Assembly: GCF_011045025.1 (NCBI RefSeq) | Contig: NZ_JAAKZX010000067.1 | Location: 1 to 44,461 of the forward strand | Source: Streptomyces ureilyticus | GTDB lineage: Bacteria; Actinomycetota; Actinomycetes; Streptomycetales; Streptomycetaceae | Direction of reading: 5' to 3' | Length of the DNA: 44,461 nucleotides | Shown here: positions 32,547-41,282 of the stretch, one piece after another | How the letters are laid out: the number at the start of each line of letters is the position of its first letter | Numbering within the stretch: position 1 is the first letter of the stretch | Notes under the pieces: generated by a model | What the model was told of the DNA's origin: nothing | Database searches by the model: none | Seen by the model: the letters and a program-made list of their open reading frames with translations, nothing else | Program-made: the position numbers and the translations under genes

Positions 32547-34511
32547 TCAGCCGCCGAACCCGGCCACGTTCTCCTTGGTGACCACCTTCACCGGCACCTT
32601 CACCGTCTGCTCGACCGACTTGTCGTCGGCCGCACGCAGCGCGTTTTCCACCGCGATCCGGCCCAGTTCCTTGGGCTGCTGCGCCACGGAGGCGTACAGC
32701 GTGCCCGTCTCGACCGCCTTCAGGCCGTCCGGCGTGCCGTCGAAGCCGACGACCTGGACCGACTTGCCGGCCTTCGAACCGAGGGCCTTGATCGCGCCGA
32801 GGGCCATCTCGTCGTTCTCGGCGAAGACACCGTTGACGTCGGGGTGGGCCTGGAGCAGGTTCGTCATGACGTCGAGGCCCTTGGTGCGGTCGAAGTCCGC
32901 GGGCTGCTTGGCCACGACCTTGATGTCCGGGTAGGCCTTCAGTCCCTCGGCGAAGCCCGCGCCGCGCTCGCGGCTGGCGGACGTGCCCGCCTGGCCCTGA
33001 AGGATCACGATCGTGCCCTTGCCGCCCAGCTTCTCGGCCAGGGCCTTGGCGCCCAGCTTGCCGCCCGCGACGTTGTCGGAGGCGACGAGCGCGGCCGTGT
33101 CCGCCTTGTTCACGCCCCGGTCGACGCCGACGACCGGGATGTCGGCCTTGTTGGCGGCTCGTACCGACGGGCCCGCCGCGTCCGAGTCCACGGGGTTGAC
33201 GATGATCGAGCCGACGCCCTCACTGGTGAAGTTCTGCAACTGGTTGGCCTGCTGGGACGCGTCGTTCTGGGCGTCCGTGACGGTCAGGTCCGCGCCCGCC
33301 TTCTTCGCGGCCTCCTCCGCGCCCTGCCTGATCTGCACGAAGAAGGGATTGTTGAGGGTCGACAGGGACAGGCCGATCTTCTGGCTCGACGCGCTCGACG
33401 AGGACGAGCCTCCGTTGAGGAGGGAGGTCGCGCCCACGACCGCCGCCACGACGACCGCCGCGAGCGCGTACTTCACGGCCTGTGGCCCCTTGCGGCCCGA
33501 CGCGCCGGTCCCGGCGGCGCCCGGTGTCGCGCCCGCCTTGCGCCGCACCGTGTCCAGCAGCACCGCCAGCGCGATGACGACACCGATGACGACCTGCTGC
33601 CAGAAGGCGGACACGGAAAGGAGGTTGAGCCCGTTGCGCAGCACCGCCAGGATCAGCGCGCCGATCAGGGTGCCGGACGCCTTGCCCGTACCGCCGGCGA
33701 GCGAGGCACCGCCGATGACGACCGCGGCGATCGCGTCCAGCTCGTAGCCCTGGGCGGCCTGCGGCTGCGCGGAGGAGAGGCGGGAGGCGAGCACGATGCC
33801 CGCGGCCGCCGCGAACAGGCCCGACAGTGCGTAGATCGCGAGCTTCTGCTTCTTCACGCGGAGGCCGGAGAGGCGGGCCGCCTCCTCGTTGCCGCCGATC
33901 GCGTACATGGAGCGGCCGAGGTACGTACGGCCCAGGGTCACGGCCGTGATCAGGCCCATCGCGATCATCACCAGGACCGGGACGGGCAGCCAGCCGCCGA
34001 GGGTGTCACCGAGGTGTGAGACCGAGTCCGGGAAGGCGATGGGGCTGCCCTGTGAGATGACGAGCGACAGGCCGCGGCCCACCGACAGCATGGCCAGCGT
34101 CGCGATGAACGGCGGCAGTTTTCCGTACGAGATGAGGATGCCGTTGACCAGACCGCAGGCGATGCCGGTCGCGATCGCGAGGATCACGGCGATCCAGACC
34201 GGTACGCCCTCCGAAGTCGCCGTCCACGCAAGGACGGTGGCGGACAGCGCGGCGACCGAACCGACCGACAGGTCGATGCCCGCCGAGACGATCACGAAGG
34301 TCACGCCGAAGGCGAGGATGGCGGTCACGGCCGCCTGGACGCCGACGTTCAGCAGGTTGTCCGTCGTCAGGAAGTCGCCGGAGAGCGCCGACATCGCGAT
34401 CACGAGGACGATCAGGGCGGTGAGCGCCCCGTTGTCGAGCAGGAGGCGGCGCAGGCCGGCGGCCGAGGAGTCACCTGCGCTCGACCGGCTCTTGAGCGTG
34501 TCAGTGGCCAC
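32547..34511 (-). CDS. rbsC: Ribose ABC transporter permease fused to its substrate-binding protein (RbsC-RbsB)
   Basis: The protein has 654 residues; GTG 34511 lies within the end of rbsA (11-nt overlap), with AAGGGGG 6 nt upstream. Residues 1-325 are an RbsC permease of the BPD_transp_2 type (ILAFGVTFVIVSAGIDLSVG, IGGASLAGGTGKASGTLIGA). After a Gly/Ala linker, an extra transmembrane helix (residues about 346-366, VKYALAAVVVAAVVGATSLL) leads into an RbsB-type sugar-binding domain (about 380-654: IGLSLSTLNNPFFVQIRQGA, VVGVDRGVNKADTA, GVFAENDEMALGAIKALGSK). The receptor is thus tethered to the permease outside the membrane instead of being a free lipoprotein, so receptor:permease stoichiometry is fixed at 1:1. 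Confidence 0.95.
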   Translation of the reverse strand: MATDTLKSRSSAGDSSAAGLRRLLLDNGALTALIVLVIAMSALSGDFLTTDNLLNVGVQAAVTAILAFGVTFVIVSAGIDLSVGSVAALSATVLAWTATSEGVPVWIAVILAIATGIACGLVNGILISYGKLPPFIATLAMLSVGRGLSLVISQGSPIAFPDSVSHLGDTLGGWLPVPVLVMIAMGLITAVTLGRTYLGRSMYAIGGNEEAARLSGLRVKKQKLAIYALSGLFAAAAGIVLASRLSSAQPQAAQGYELDAIAAVVIGGASLAGGTGKASGTLIGALILAVLRNGLNLLSVSAFWQQVVIGVVIALAVLLDTVRRKAGATPGAAGTGASGRKGPQAVKYALAAVVVAAVVGATSLLNGGSSSSSASSQKIGLSLSTLNNPFFVQIRQGAEEAAKKAGADLTVTDAQNDASQQANQLQNFTSEGVGSIIVNPVDSDAAGPSVRAANKADIPVVGVDRGVNKADTAALVASDNVAGGKLGAKALAEKLGGKGTIVILQGQAGTSASRERGAGFAEGLKAYPDIKVVAKQPADFDRTKGLDVMTNLLQAHPDVNGVFAENDEMALGAIKALGSKAGKSVQVVGFDGTPDGLKAVETGTLYASVAQQPKELGRIAVENALRAADDKSVEQTVKVPVKVVTKENVAGFGG

Positions 34512-36198
34512 GGCTGGCCCCCTTCTCTACTGAGTTCGTGCTGGCAGTGCTGTTGGTGCTGTCGGTAGCGGCAGTGTTTTCCGGGGCCTCTTGGGTCTCC
34601 GGGGTCGTGCTGACGGCGAGTGCCATCACGGAGTCCTGGGTCGCTTCGTCGGCCGAGAGCTCGCCCGCGATCCGGCCCTGGGCCATCACCAGCACCCGGT
34701 CGCTCATGCCGAGCACCTCGGGCAGGTCGCTGGAGATCATCAGGACGGCGGCGCCCGCGGCCGTGAGTTCGTTGACGAGCTGGTAGATCTCGACCTTGGC
34801 GCCGACGTCGATACCGCGCGTCGGCTCGTCGAGGATCAGCACCTTGGTGTCGGCGAGCAGCCACTTGCCGATGACGACCTTCTGCTGGTTGCCGCCGGAG
34901 AGGGTGCGCACATGCTGGCCGAGTCCGGCCATCCGCACGCCGAGCTGCCCGGCGATCCGCGCGGCGGCCTCCCGCCGGCCCTTGAGGTCGACGAACCCGC
35001 CACGGGTCGCCGCGCGCATCGTCACCAGCCCGAGGTTCTCCTCCACGGAGGCGTCGAGGAGCAGCCCCTGCCCCTTGCGGTCCTCGGGGACCAGCCCGAT
35101 GCCCGCGGTCATCGCCGCGCCGACGTCGTGCCCGCGCAGCCGCGTGCCCGCGACCTCCACGGAGCCCCGGTCGTACGGATCGGCGCCGAAGACCGCCCGT
35201 ACGACCTCGGTACGTCCCGCACCGACCAGGCCCGCGATGCCGACGACCTCACCGGCCCGCACCTCGAAGCTCACGTCGTGGAAGACACCGTCCCTGGTGA
35301 GCCCCTCGACGGTGAGCAACGCGGCGCCGGCGTCGGCCCGTTCAGCGGCCTGTTCGGCGGGGCGCTCGCGCGGATACTGCTGCTCGATCGACCGGCCCAC
35401 CATGAGGCGTACGAGTTCGTCCTCGGACGTGGCCGCGGGGACCTGGCCGACGCTCCTGCCGTCCCTCAGAACCGTTACGCGGTCTCCTAGGGCGGCGATT
35501 TCCTCCAGGTGATGCGTGATGAAGACGATGCCGACGCCGCCCTCGCGCAGCCTGCGCACGATGGAGAAGAGTTTTTCGACCTCTTCGGAGGTGAGCACCG
35601 CGGTCGGCTCGTCCATGATCAACACGCGTGCGTTCAGGCTCAGCGCCTTCGCGATTTCGACCATCTGGAGGCGGGCGATTCCCAGTTCACGCACCCGCGC
35701 GCGTGGGGACACGTGCACGCCGACCCGCTCAAGGAGTTCGGCGGCGTCCGCCTCCATGCGTTTCCGGTCGATCAACCCGAAGCGGCGCGGCTGGCGGCCC
35801 AGGAAGATGTTCTCGGCGACCGTCAGATCGGGGACCAGGTTGAACTCCTGGTAGATGGTCGCGATCCCGAGCCGTTCGGCGTCCTGAGCACCATGGACGC
35901 GAACTTCCTTGCCGCCGACCACCACGCGCCCGGCGTCGGGCCGGTAGGCGCCCGACAGCATCTTGATGAGGGTGCTCTTGCCCGCACCGTTTTCGCCGAG
36001 CAGCACATGCACTTCGCCGCGCCGCAGATCGAAGTCGACGTTGTCGAGCGCGACCACACCGGGGAAGGTCTTGCGTATCCCTTCGACGCGCAGCAACTCG
36101 GCTTCGTTATGCGGCGACTTGGCGTCGTTGCGGGGCACCTTGTCTTCGTTTCGAGGCGGCTCGTCTTCGTTACGCGGCAACTCGTCCGGATTGCTCAC
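34501..36198 (-). CDS. rbsA: Ribose ABC transporter ATPase with two nucleotide-binding domains
   Basis: The protein has 565 residues. GTG 36198 overlaps the rbsR stop (GTGA) and has AAAGGAG 6 nt upstream; the frame continues far upstream through rbsR but is not used. NBD1 has Walker A GENGAGKST, LGIARLQMVEIAKAL in place of a canonical signature, and LIMDEPTAVLTSEE. NBD2 has a degenerate P-loop (GLVGAGRTEV), signature LSGGNQQKV and VLILDEPTRGIDVGAKVEI. This is the standard RbsA/MglA layout. Unusual are four tandem seven-residue repeats at residues 7-34 and a Thr/Ser/Asn-rich C-terminal tail. It energises ribose uptake with the RbsC-RbsB fusion. Confidence 0.95.
   Translation of the reverse strand: MSNPDELPRNEDEPPRNEDKVPRNDAKSPHNEAELLRVEGIRKTFPGVVALDNVDFDLRRGEVHVLLGENGAGKSTLIKMLSGAYRPDAGRVVVGGKEVRVHGAQDAERLGIATIYQEFNLVPDLTVAENIFLGRQPRRFGLIDRKRMEADAAELLERVGVHVSPRARVRELGIARLQMVEIAKALSLNARVLIMDEPTAVLTSEEVEKLFSIVRRLREGGVGIVFITHHLEEIAALGDRVTVLRDGRSVGQVPAATSEDELVRLMVGRSIEQQYPRERPAEQAAERADAGAALLTVEGLTRDGVFHDVSFEVRAGEVVGIAGLVGAGRTEVVRAVFGADPYDRGSVEVAGTRLRGHDVGAAMTAGIGLVPEDRKGQGLLLDASVEENLGLVTMRAATRGGFVDLKGRREAAARIAGQLGVRMAGLGQHVRTLSGGNQQKVVIGKWLLADTKVLILDEPTRGIDVGAKVEIYQLVNELTAAGAAVLMISSDLPEVLGMSDRVLVMAQGRIAGELSADEATQDSVMALAVSTTPETQEAPENTAATDSTNSTASTNSVEKGASRGH
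36097..36180 (-). repeat. Four tandem 21-bp coding repeats at the RbsA N terminus
   Basis: Residues 7-34 of RbsA read LPRNEDE, PPRNEDK, VPRNDAK and SPHNEAE. These are four imperfect heptads with the shared core P-[RH]-N-[ED]-[DA]. They precede the ATPase domain and have no counterpart in RbsA proteins I know. Confidence 0.8.
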
Positions 36199-37274
36199 GT
36201 GATGCTCCTTTGCGTGGAAGGCGGCTGCTTGGGCGGAGGCTGCATAGACCGGGACGGCATAGTCCGGGGCTGCGCAGCCTGCGGCTCGCCGCACGAGCGG
36301 CGGACGACGAGACGGGCGGTGAGGGTCACGGACTGCGGGGGCCGCCCCTCGATGCGGTCGACGAGAGCGCGTACGGCGGCCCGGCCCAACTCGCCCGTCG
36401 GCTGGGCGATCGCCGTGATCGGCGGATCGGTGTGCACGAACCACGGGATGTCGTCGAACGCGGCGAGCGCGATGTCGTGCGGAACCGACATCCCGCGCGC
36501 GCGGATGGCGTCCAGTGCGCCCAGGGCCATCAAGTTGTCGGTGGCGAACACCACCTCGGGCGGCTCGGGGAGGTTCAGGAACGCCTCGGTGGCCCGGCGT
36601 CCGCTGGCCGCCTGGAAGTCGCCCTGCCCTACGTACGCGTCGGGCAGCGGAAGTCCGTACTCGCGCAGTGCCTCCCGGAACGCCTCGACGCGCTCGCTGC
36701 CGGTCATGGTGGCCGCCGGGCCCGCGATGATGGCGAGCCTGCGATGCCCGAGGCCGTGCAGATGGGTGACCAGATCGCGCACCGCCTCGCGCCCGTCCGC
36801 CCTGACCACCGGCACGTCCACGCCCGGGATCCACCGGTCCACAAACACCATCGGGGTGCCCGTGTGCGCGGCGTCCAGCATCAGGGGGGAGCCGCCGTCG
36901 GTGGGGGACACCAGGAGGCCGTCGATACGGCGGTCGAGGAGGTTGCGGACGTGGTGGTCCTGCAACTCCGGCTGCTCGTCCGCGTTCCCGATGATGACGC
37001 TGTAGCCGTGGGCGCGGGCCTCTTCCTCGACGGAGCGGGCCAGTTCGGTGAAGTACGGGTTGAGTACGTCGCTGATGACCAGGCCGAGGGTGTGGGTCTG
37101 GTCGGTGCGCAGGGAACGGGCCACCGCGTTGGGCCGGTAGCCGAGAGCGTCGACGGCGGCGAGGACGCGGGTACGCGCCCCAGGACTGACGGACGGGTGG
37201 CCGTTGAGCACCCGGGACACCGTGGCAACGGAGACACCCGCCTCCGCGGCGACGTCCTTGATGCTCGCCATCAC
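36195..37274 (-). CDS. rbsR: LacI family repressor of the ribose operon
   Basis: The protein has 359 residues; GTG 37274 or ATG 37271 follows a strong AAGGAGG. The head MASIKDVAAEAGVSVATVSR and hinge YRPNAVARSLRT are typical of LacI/RbsR. The sensor domain includes GLVISDVLNPYFTELARSVE and LAAFDDIPWF. An unusual basic, proline/serine-rich tail of about 30 residues follows the sensor domain. It is the first gene of its own operon (GTGA overlap with rbsA). Two matching operators lie just upstream of its ribosome site, so it should repress itself and all ribose genes until ribose or a derivative is present. Confidence 0.93.
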   Translation of the reverse strand: MMASIKDVAAEAGVSVATVSRVLNGHPSVSPGARTRVLAAVDALGYRPNAVARSLRTDQTHTLGLVISDVLNPYFTELARSVEEEARAHGYSVIIGNADEQPELQDHHVRNLLDRRIDGLLVSPTDGGSPLMLDAAHTGTPMVFVDRWIPGVDVPVVRADGREAVRDLVTHLHGLGHRRLAIIAGPAATMTGSERVEAFREALREYGLPLPDAYVGQGDFQAASGRRATEAFLNLPEPPEVVFATDNLMALGALDAIRARGMSVPHDIALAAFDDIPWFVHTDPPITAIAQPTGELGRAAVRALVDRIEGRPPQSVTLTARLVVRRSCGEPQAAQPRTMPSRSMQPPPKQPPSTQRSIT

Positions 37275-37289
37275 CGTCCCACCTCCTTG

Positions 37290-37325
37290 TGGAATCGATT
37301 ACATGGAGGATTGGAATCGATTACA
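37290..37325. promoter_or_regulatory. Twin RbsR operators
   Basis: Two identical 14-bp near-palindromes, TGGAATCGATTACA, occupy 37290-37303 and 37312-37325 (6 of 7 pairs symmetrical around a central CG). Their centres are 22 bp apart, two helical turns. They lie 16-51 nt upstream of rbsR and directly before its AAGGAGG, so the transcript leader must be short. They may also affect the divergent helicase gene 88 nt away. Confidence 0.8.
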
Positions 37326-37413
37326 TGAGACTTGGCAAGCCCTCGGGATCGGATCGTGATGAAGTTGTCCACAGGCTTCGCCCGGTGTCAGAGGCGGGCG
37401 GTAGCGTCGGATC

Positions 37414-39684
37414 ATGTCGAATCTGGCAGGGAACCAGGCGGGCACCGGGGCGCGGAACCTGGCGGTCCTCGAAGGCGTGCTCGAGCGGATCACGTACGCC
37501 AACGAGGAGAACGGCTACACGGTCGCCCGGGTGGACACCGGACGGGGCGGCGGCGATCTGCTGACGGTCGTCGGCGCGCTGTTGGGTGCCCAGGTGGGGG
37601 AGTCCCTGCGGATGGAGGGGCGCTGGGGGTCGCATCCTCAGTACGGCAAGCAGTTCACGGTGGAGAACTACACGACGGTGCTGCCCGCCACCGTCCAGGG
37701 CATCCGCCGCTATCTGGGATCCGGCCTGGTCAAGGGCATCGGGCCGGTGTTCGCGGACCGCATCACGCAGCACTTCGGGCTCGACACCCTCCAGATCATC
37801 GAGGAGGAGCCGAAGCGGCTCATCGAGGTGCCAGGGCTCGGACCGAAGCGGACCAAGAAGATCGCCGACGCCTGGGAGGAGCAGAAGGCGATCAAGGAGG
37901 TCATGCTCTTCCTCCAGACCGTCGAGGTGTCGACGTCGATCGCGGTCCGTATCTACAAGAAGTACGGCGACGCCTCGATCTCGGTGGTCAAGAACCAGCC
38001 CTACCGGCTCGCGTCCGACGTCTGGGGCATCGGCTTCCTCACCGCCGACAAGATCGCCCAGTCCGTGGGCATCCCGCACGACAGCCCGGAGCGCGTCAAG
38101 GCCGGTCTCCAGTACGCCCTTTCGCAGTCCACCGACCAGGGCCACTGTTTCCTCCCGGAGGAGCAGCTGATCGCGGACGCGGTGAAGCTGCTCCAGGTGG
38201 ACACGGGCCTGGTCATCGAGTGCCTCGGGGAACTGGCGGCGCCCCAGGAGGACGACGGCGACCCCGGAGTCGTACGAGAAAAGGTCCCCGGCCACGACGG
38301 CGGCGACCCCGTGACGGCCGTCTACCTGGTCCCCTTCCACCGGGCCGAACTCTCCCTGTCCGCCCAGCTGTTGCGCCTCCTGCGCACCGACGAGGACCGC
38401 ATGCCGGCCTTCAGGAACGTGGCCTGGGACAAGGCATTGGCCTGGCTCAAGGACCGTACGGGAGCGGAGCTGGCCCCCGAGCAGGAGGAGGCCGTGCGTC
38501 TCGCGCTCACCGAGAAGGTCGCCGTGCTCACCGGAGGCCCCGGCTGCGGCAAGTCCTTCACGGTCCGCTCGATCGTGGAGCTGGCCCGCGCCAAGAAGGC
38601 CAAGGTCGTGCTGGCGGCGCCCACGGGCCGCGCCGCCAAGCGGCTGGCCGAGCTCACGGGCGCGGAGGCTTCGACCGTGCACCGGCTCCTGGAGCTGAAG
38701 CCCGGCGGGGACGCGGCGTACGACAAGGACCGGCCGCTGGACGCCGACCTGGTGGTCGTGGACGAGGCCTCGATGCTCGACCTGCTCCTCGCCAACAAGC
38801 TGGTCAAGGCGGTGCCTCCGGGGGCGCATCTGCTCTTCGTGGGAGACGTCGACCAGCTGCCGAGCGTCGGCGCGGGGGAGGTCCTGCGCGATCTGCTCGC
38901 CGAGGGCGGCCCGGTGCCCGCCGTCCGGCTCACCCGGATCTTCCGCCAGGCCCAGCAGTCGGGAGTCGTGACCAACGCGCACCGGATCAACGAGGGCAAG
39001 CAGCCGATCACCCAGGACCTGAAGGACTTCTTCCTCTTCGTCGAGGACGACACGGAGGAGGTGGGTCGGCTCACGGTGGACGTGGCGGCCCGGCGCATCC
39101 CCGCCAAGTTCGGCCTCGATCCGCGCCGTGACGTCCAGGTCCTCGCCCCCATGCACCGCGGCCCGGCGGGAGCGGGCACCCTCAACGGACTGCTCCAGCA
39201 GGCGATCACACCCGCCCGCCCCGACCTCGCCGAGAAGCGCTTCGGAGGCCGGGTCTTCCGCGTCGGCGACAAGGTCACGCAGATCCGCAACAATTATGAG
39301 AAGGGCGAGAACGGTGTCTTCAACGGCACGGTCGGCGTGGTCACCTCCCTCAACGTGGACGACCAGCGACTGACGGTGCTGACCGACGAGGACGAGGAGG
39401 TGCCGTACGAATTCGACGAGCTCGACGAGCTGGCGCACGCGTACGCGGTGACGATCCACCGCTCCCAGGGCAGTGAGTACCCGGCGGTGGTGATCCCGGT
39501 GACCACCAGTGCCTGGATGATGCTCCAGCGCAATCTGCTCTACACGGCGGTCACCCGCGCCAAGAAGCTTGTGGTGCTGGTCGGTTCACGCAAGGCGATA
39601 GGCCAGGCGGTGCGCACGGTGTCCGCGGGACGACGCTGTACGGCCCTGGATTTCCGGCTCTCACCCCGGCCTCTCGACCCGTGA
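37414..39684 (+). CDS. recD2: RecD2-type ATP-dependent DNA helicase
   Basis: The protein has 756 residues from ATG 37414; the ribosome site is weak. It has the RecD2 layout: an N-terminal OB-like region (LERITYANEENGYTVARVDT), helix-hairpin-helix segments (GIGPVFADRITQHFG, PGLGPKRTKKIADAWEEQK), a first RecA domain with Walker A GGPGCGKSF (374-382) and VVVDEASMLD (motif II), and a second domain ending AYAVTIHRSQGSEYPAVVIP (motif V/VI) and LLYTAVTRAKKLVVLVG. RecD2 is a 5'-3' SF1B helicase acting without RecBC in DNA repair. The second P-loop residue group has C in place of the usual T. It is divergent from rbsR. Confidence 0.93.
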   Translation: MSNLAGNQAGTGARNLAVLEGVLERITYANEENGYTVARVDTGRGGGDLLTVVGALLGAQVGESLRMEGRWGSHPQYGKQFTVENYTTVLPATVQGIRRYLGSGLVKGIGPVFADRITQHFGLDTLQIIEEEPKRLIEVPGLGPKRTKKIADAWEEQKAIKEVMLFLQTVEVSTSIAVRIYKKYGDASISVVKNQPYRLASDVWGIGFLTADKIAQSVGIPHDSPERVKAGLQYALSQSTDQGHCFLPEEQLIADAVKLLQVDTGLVIECLGELAAPQEDDGDPGVVREKVPGHDGGDPVTAVYLVPFHRAELSLSAQLLRLLRTDEDRMPAFRNVAWDKALAWLKDRTGAELAPEQEEAVRLALTEKVAVLTGGPGCGKSFTVRSIVELARAKKAKVVLAAPTGRAAKRLAELTGAEASTVHRLLELKPGGDAAYDKDRPLDADLVVVDEASMLDLLLANKLVKAVPPGAHLLFVGDVDQLPSVGAGEVLRDLLAEGGPVPAVRLTRIFRQAQQSGVVTNAHRINEGKQPITQDLKDFFLFVEDDTEEVGRLTVDVAARRIPAKFGLDPRRDVQVLAPMHRGPAGAGTLNGLLQQAITPARPDLAEKRFGGRVFRVGDKVTQIRNNYEKGENGVFNGTVGVVTSLNVDDQRLTVLTDEDEEVPYEFDELDELAHAYAVTIHRSQGSEYPAVVIPVTTSAWMMLQRNLLYTAVTRAKKLVVLVGSRKAIGQAVRTVSAGRRCTALDFRLSPRPLDP

Positions 39685-39691
39685 GCGAGAT

Positions 39692-39703
39692 TTGATCGAT
39701 CAA
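39692..39703. promoter_or_regulatory. Perfect 12-bp palindrome between recD2 and citrate synthase
   Basis: TTGATCGATCAA lies 8 nt after the recD2 stop and about 190 nt upstream of the citrate synthase start. It is too short for a terminator and looks like an operator, possibly for the citrate synthase promoter. Confidence 0.35.
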
Positions 39704-39756
39704 GTGAGTCACAAGGGTCACAGAGCACTTCCGGAAGCAGGGCGAAGGGGGGCAGG

Positions 39757-39843
39757 ATGAACGGGGTGGCGGCACTGAGTGCCGTCATTAGGCCCCATGG
39801 CCGACCCCGAGTGCACCGTCCTGCGCCAAATGGGGGATGGTAG
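39757..39843 (+). CDS. Possible 28-residue leader peptide upstream of citrate synthase
   Basis: ATG 39757 follows an AAGGGGGG-type sequence and reads MNGVAALSAVIRPHGRPRVH followed by eight residues to TAG 39843. It begins around a GGCACTGAGTGCC palindrome (39771-39783). It could be an upstream open reading frame in the citrate synthase leader, or chance. There is no homology evidence. Confidence 0.2.
   Translation: MNGVAALSAVIRPHGRPRVHRPAPNGGW
39771..39783. promoter_or_regulatory. Palindrome upstream of citrate synthase
   Basis: GGCACTGAGTGCC is a perfect 6-1-6 palindrome 111 nt upstream of the citrate synthase start, in the region where its promoter should lie. It is a candidate operator; the regulator is unknown. 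Confidence 0.35.
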
Positions 39844-39893
39844 AGACAGTCAGGGCACCTCGAAGAAGAGGCACAACGTCGGTGAGGGATGAC

Positions 39894-41183
39894 GTGAGCG
39901 ACAACTCTGTAGTACTGCGGTACGGCGACGGCGAGTACACCTACCCGGTGATAGACAGCACCGTCGGTGACAAGGGCTTCGACATCGGGAAGCTCCGCGC
40001 CCAGACCGGTCTGGTCACACTGGACAGCGGTTACGGCAACACCGCCGCCTATAAATCCGCCATCACCTATCTCGACGGTGAGCAGGGCATCCTCCGGTAC
40101 CGCGGTTACCCGATCGAGCAGCTGGCAGAGCGCTCCACCTTCCTCGAGGTGGCCTACCTGCTGATCAACGGTGAGCTTCCGACGGTCGACGAGCTCTCCA
40201 CCTTCAAGGGCGACATCACGCAGCACACGCTGCTGCATGAGGACGTCAAGAACTTCTACCGTGGCTTCCCGCGCGACGCCCACCCGATGGCGATGCTGTC
40301 CTCGGTGGTCTCCGCGCTGTCCACCTTCTACCAGGACAGCCACAACCCGTTCGACGAGACGCAGCGCAACCTCTCCACGATCCGTCTGCTCGCCAAGCTT
40401 CCGACGATCGCGGCGTACGCGTACAAGAAGTCGATCGGGCACCCCTTCGTCTACCCGCGCAACGATCTCGGTTACGTCGAGAACTTCCTGCGTATGACCT
40501 TCTCGGTCCCGGCGCAGGAGTACGACCTGGACCCGGTCGTGGTCTCCGCGCTCGACAAGCTGCTGATTCTGCACGCGGACCACGAGCAGAACTGTTCGAC
40601 CTCCACGGTCCGTCTGGTCGGTTCCTCGCAGGCGAACATGTTCGCCTCGATCTCGGCCGGCATCTCGGCGCTGTGGGGTCCGCTGCACGGCGGCGCCAAC
40701 CAGTCCGTCCTGGAGATGCTGGAAGGCATCAAGGCCAACGGCGGCGACGTCGACTCCTTCATCCGCAAGGTGAAGAACAAGGAGGAGGGCGTCCGCCTGA
40801 TGGGCTTCGGCCACCGGGTGTACAAGTCCTTCGACCCGCGCGCCAAGATCATCAAGGCCGCCGCACACGACGTCCTCTCGGCGCTCGGCAAGTCCGACGA
40901 GCTGCTGGACATCGCGCTCAAGCTGGAGGAGCACGCGCTCTCCGACGACTACTTCGTCTCGCGCAACCTCTACCCGAACGTGGACTTCTACACGGGCCTG
41001 ATCTACCGCGCGATGGGCTTCCCGACCGAGATGTTCACGGTCCTGTTCGCCCTCGGCCGCCTCCCCGGCTGGATCGCCCAGTGGCACGAGATGATCAAGG
41101 AGCCGGGTTCGCGTATCGGCCGCCCGCGCCAGATCTACACGGGCGAGGTTCTGCGGGACTTCGTCCCGGTCGAGTCCCGCTGA
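39894..41183 (+). CDS. gltA: Type II citrate synthase
   Basis: The protein has 429 residues. GTG 39894 (MSDNSVVLRYGDGEYTYPVI) has GAGGG 6 nt upstream and is the usual Streptomyces start; an in-frame ATG at 39837 is less likely. Active-site residues match E. coli GltA almost by number: H265 (WGPLHGGANQ), H307 (GFGHRVYKSFDPR) and D364 (PNVDFYTG). LHADHEQNCSTSTVRLVGSS is also characteristic. It condenses oxaloacetate and acetyl-CoA as the entry step of the TCA cycle, as a hexamer in this type. In S. coelicolor the gene is called citA. Codon use is highly biased, fitting strong expression, and a clear terminator follows. Confidence 0.97.
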   Translation: MSDNSVVLRYGDGEYTYPVIDSTVGDKGFDIGKLRAQTGLVTLDSGYGNTAAYKSAITYLDGEQGILRYRGYPIEQLAERSTFLEVAYLLINGELPTVDELSTFKGDITQHTLLHEDVKNFYRGFPRDAHPMAMLSSVVSALSTFYQDSHNPFDETQRNLSTIRLLAKLPTIAAYAYKKSIGHPFVYPRNDLGYVENFLRMTFSVPAQEYDLDPVVVSALDKLLILHADHEQNCSTSTVRLVGSSQANMFASISAGISALWGPLHGGANQSVLEMLEGIKANGGDVDSFIRKVKNKEEGVRLMGFGHRVYKSFDPRAKIIKAAAHDVLSALGKSDELLDIALKLEEHALSDDYFVSRNLYPNVDFYTGLIYRAMGFPTEMFTVLFALGRLPGWIAQWHEMIKEPGSRIGRPRQIYTGEVLRDFVPVESR

Positions 41184-41230
41184 TCGGTTAGCTCTCGTAC
41201 GTACGCGTGCTACGTGCACCTACGTAAAAC

Positions 41231-41282
41231 GGAAGGCGCCCCGCTGCCGGTCCCCCCACGGGCCGGAGTCGGGGCGCCTTCC
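41231..41282 (+). terminator. Citrate synthase terminator
   Basis: GGAAGGCGCCCCG (41231-41243) and CGGGGCGCCTTCC (41270-41282) form a perfect 13-bp stem, with a smaller CCGG/CCGG helix inside the 26-nt loop. It lies 48 nt after the gltA stop and is followed by TTG. Confidence 0.85.

Noticed and set aside
36199..36834. N-terminal extension of the rbsA frame upstream of 36198
   Set aside because: It runs antisense-free through rbsR in another frame, has low-complexity composition and no ribosome site, while GTG 36198 has AAAGGAG and a GTGA overlap.
37321..39459. 712-codon minus-strand frame opposite recD2
   Set aside because: Shadow of the helicase gene; a composition artefact.
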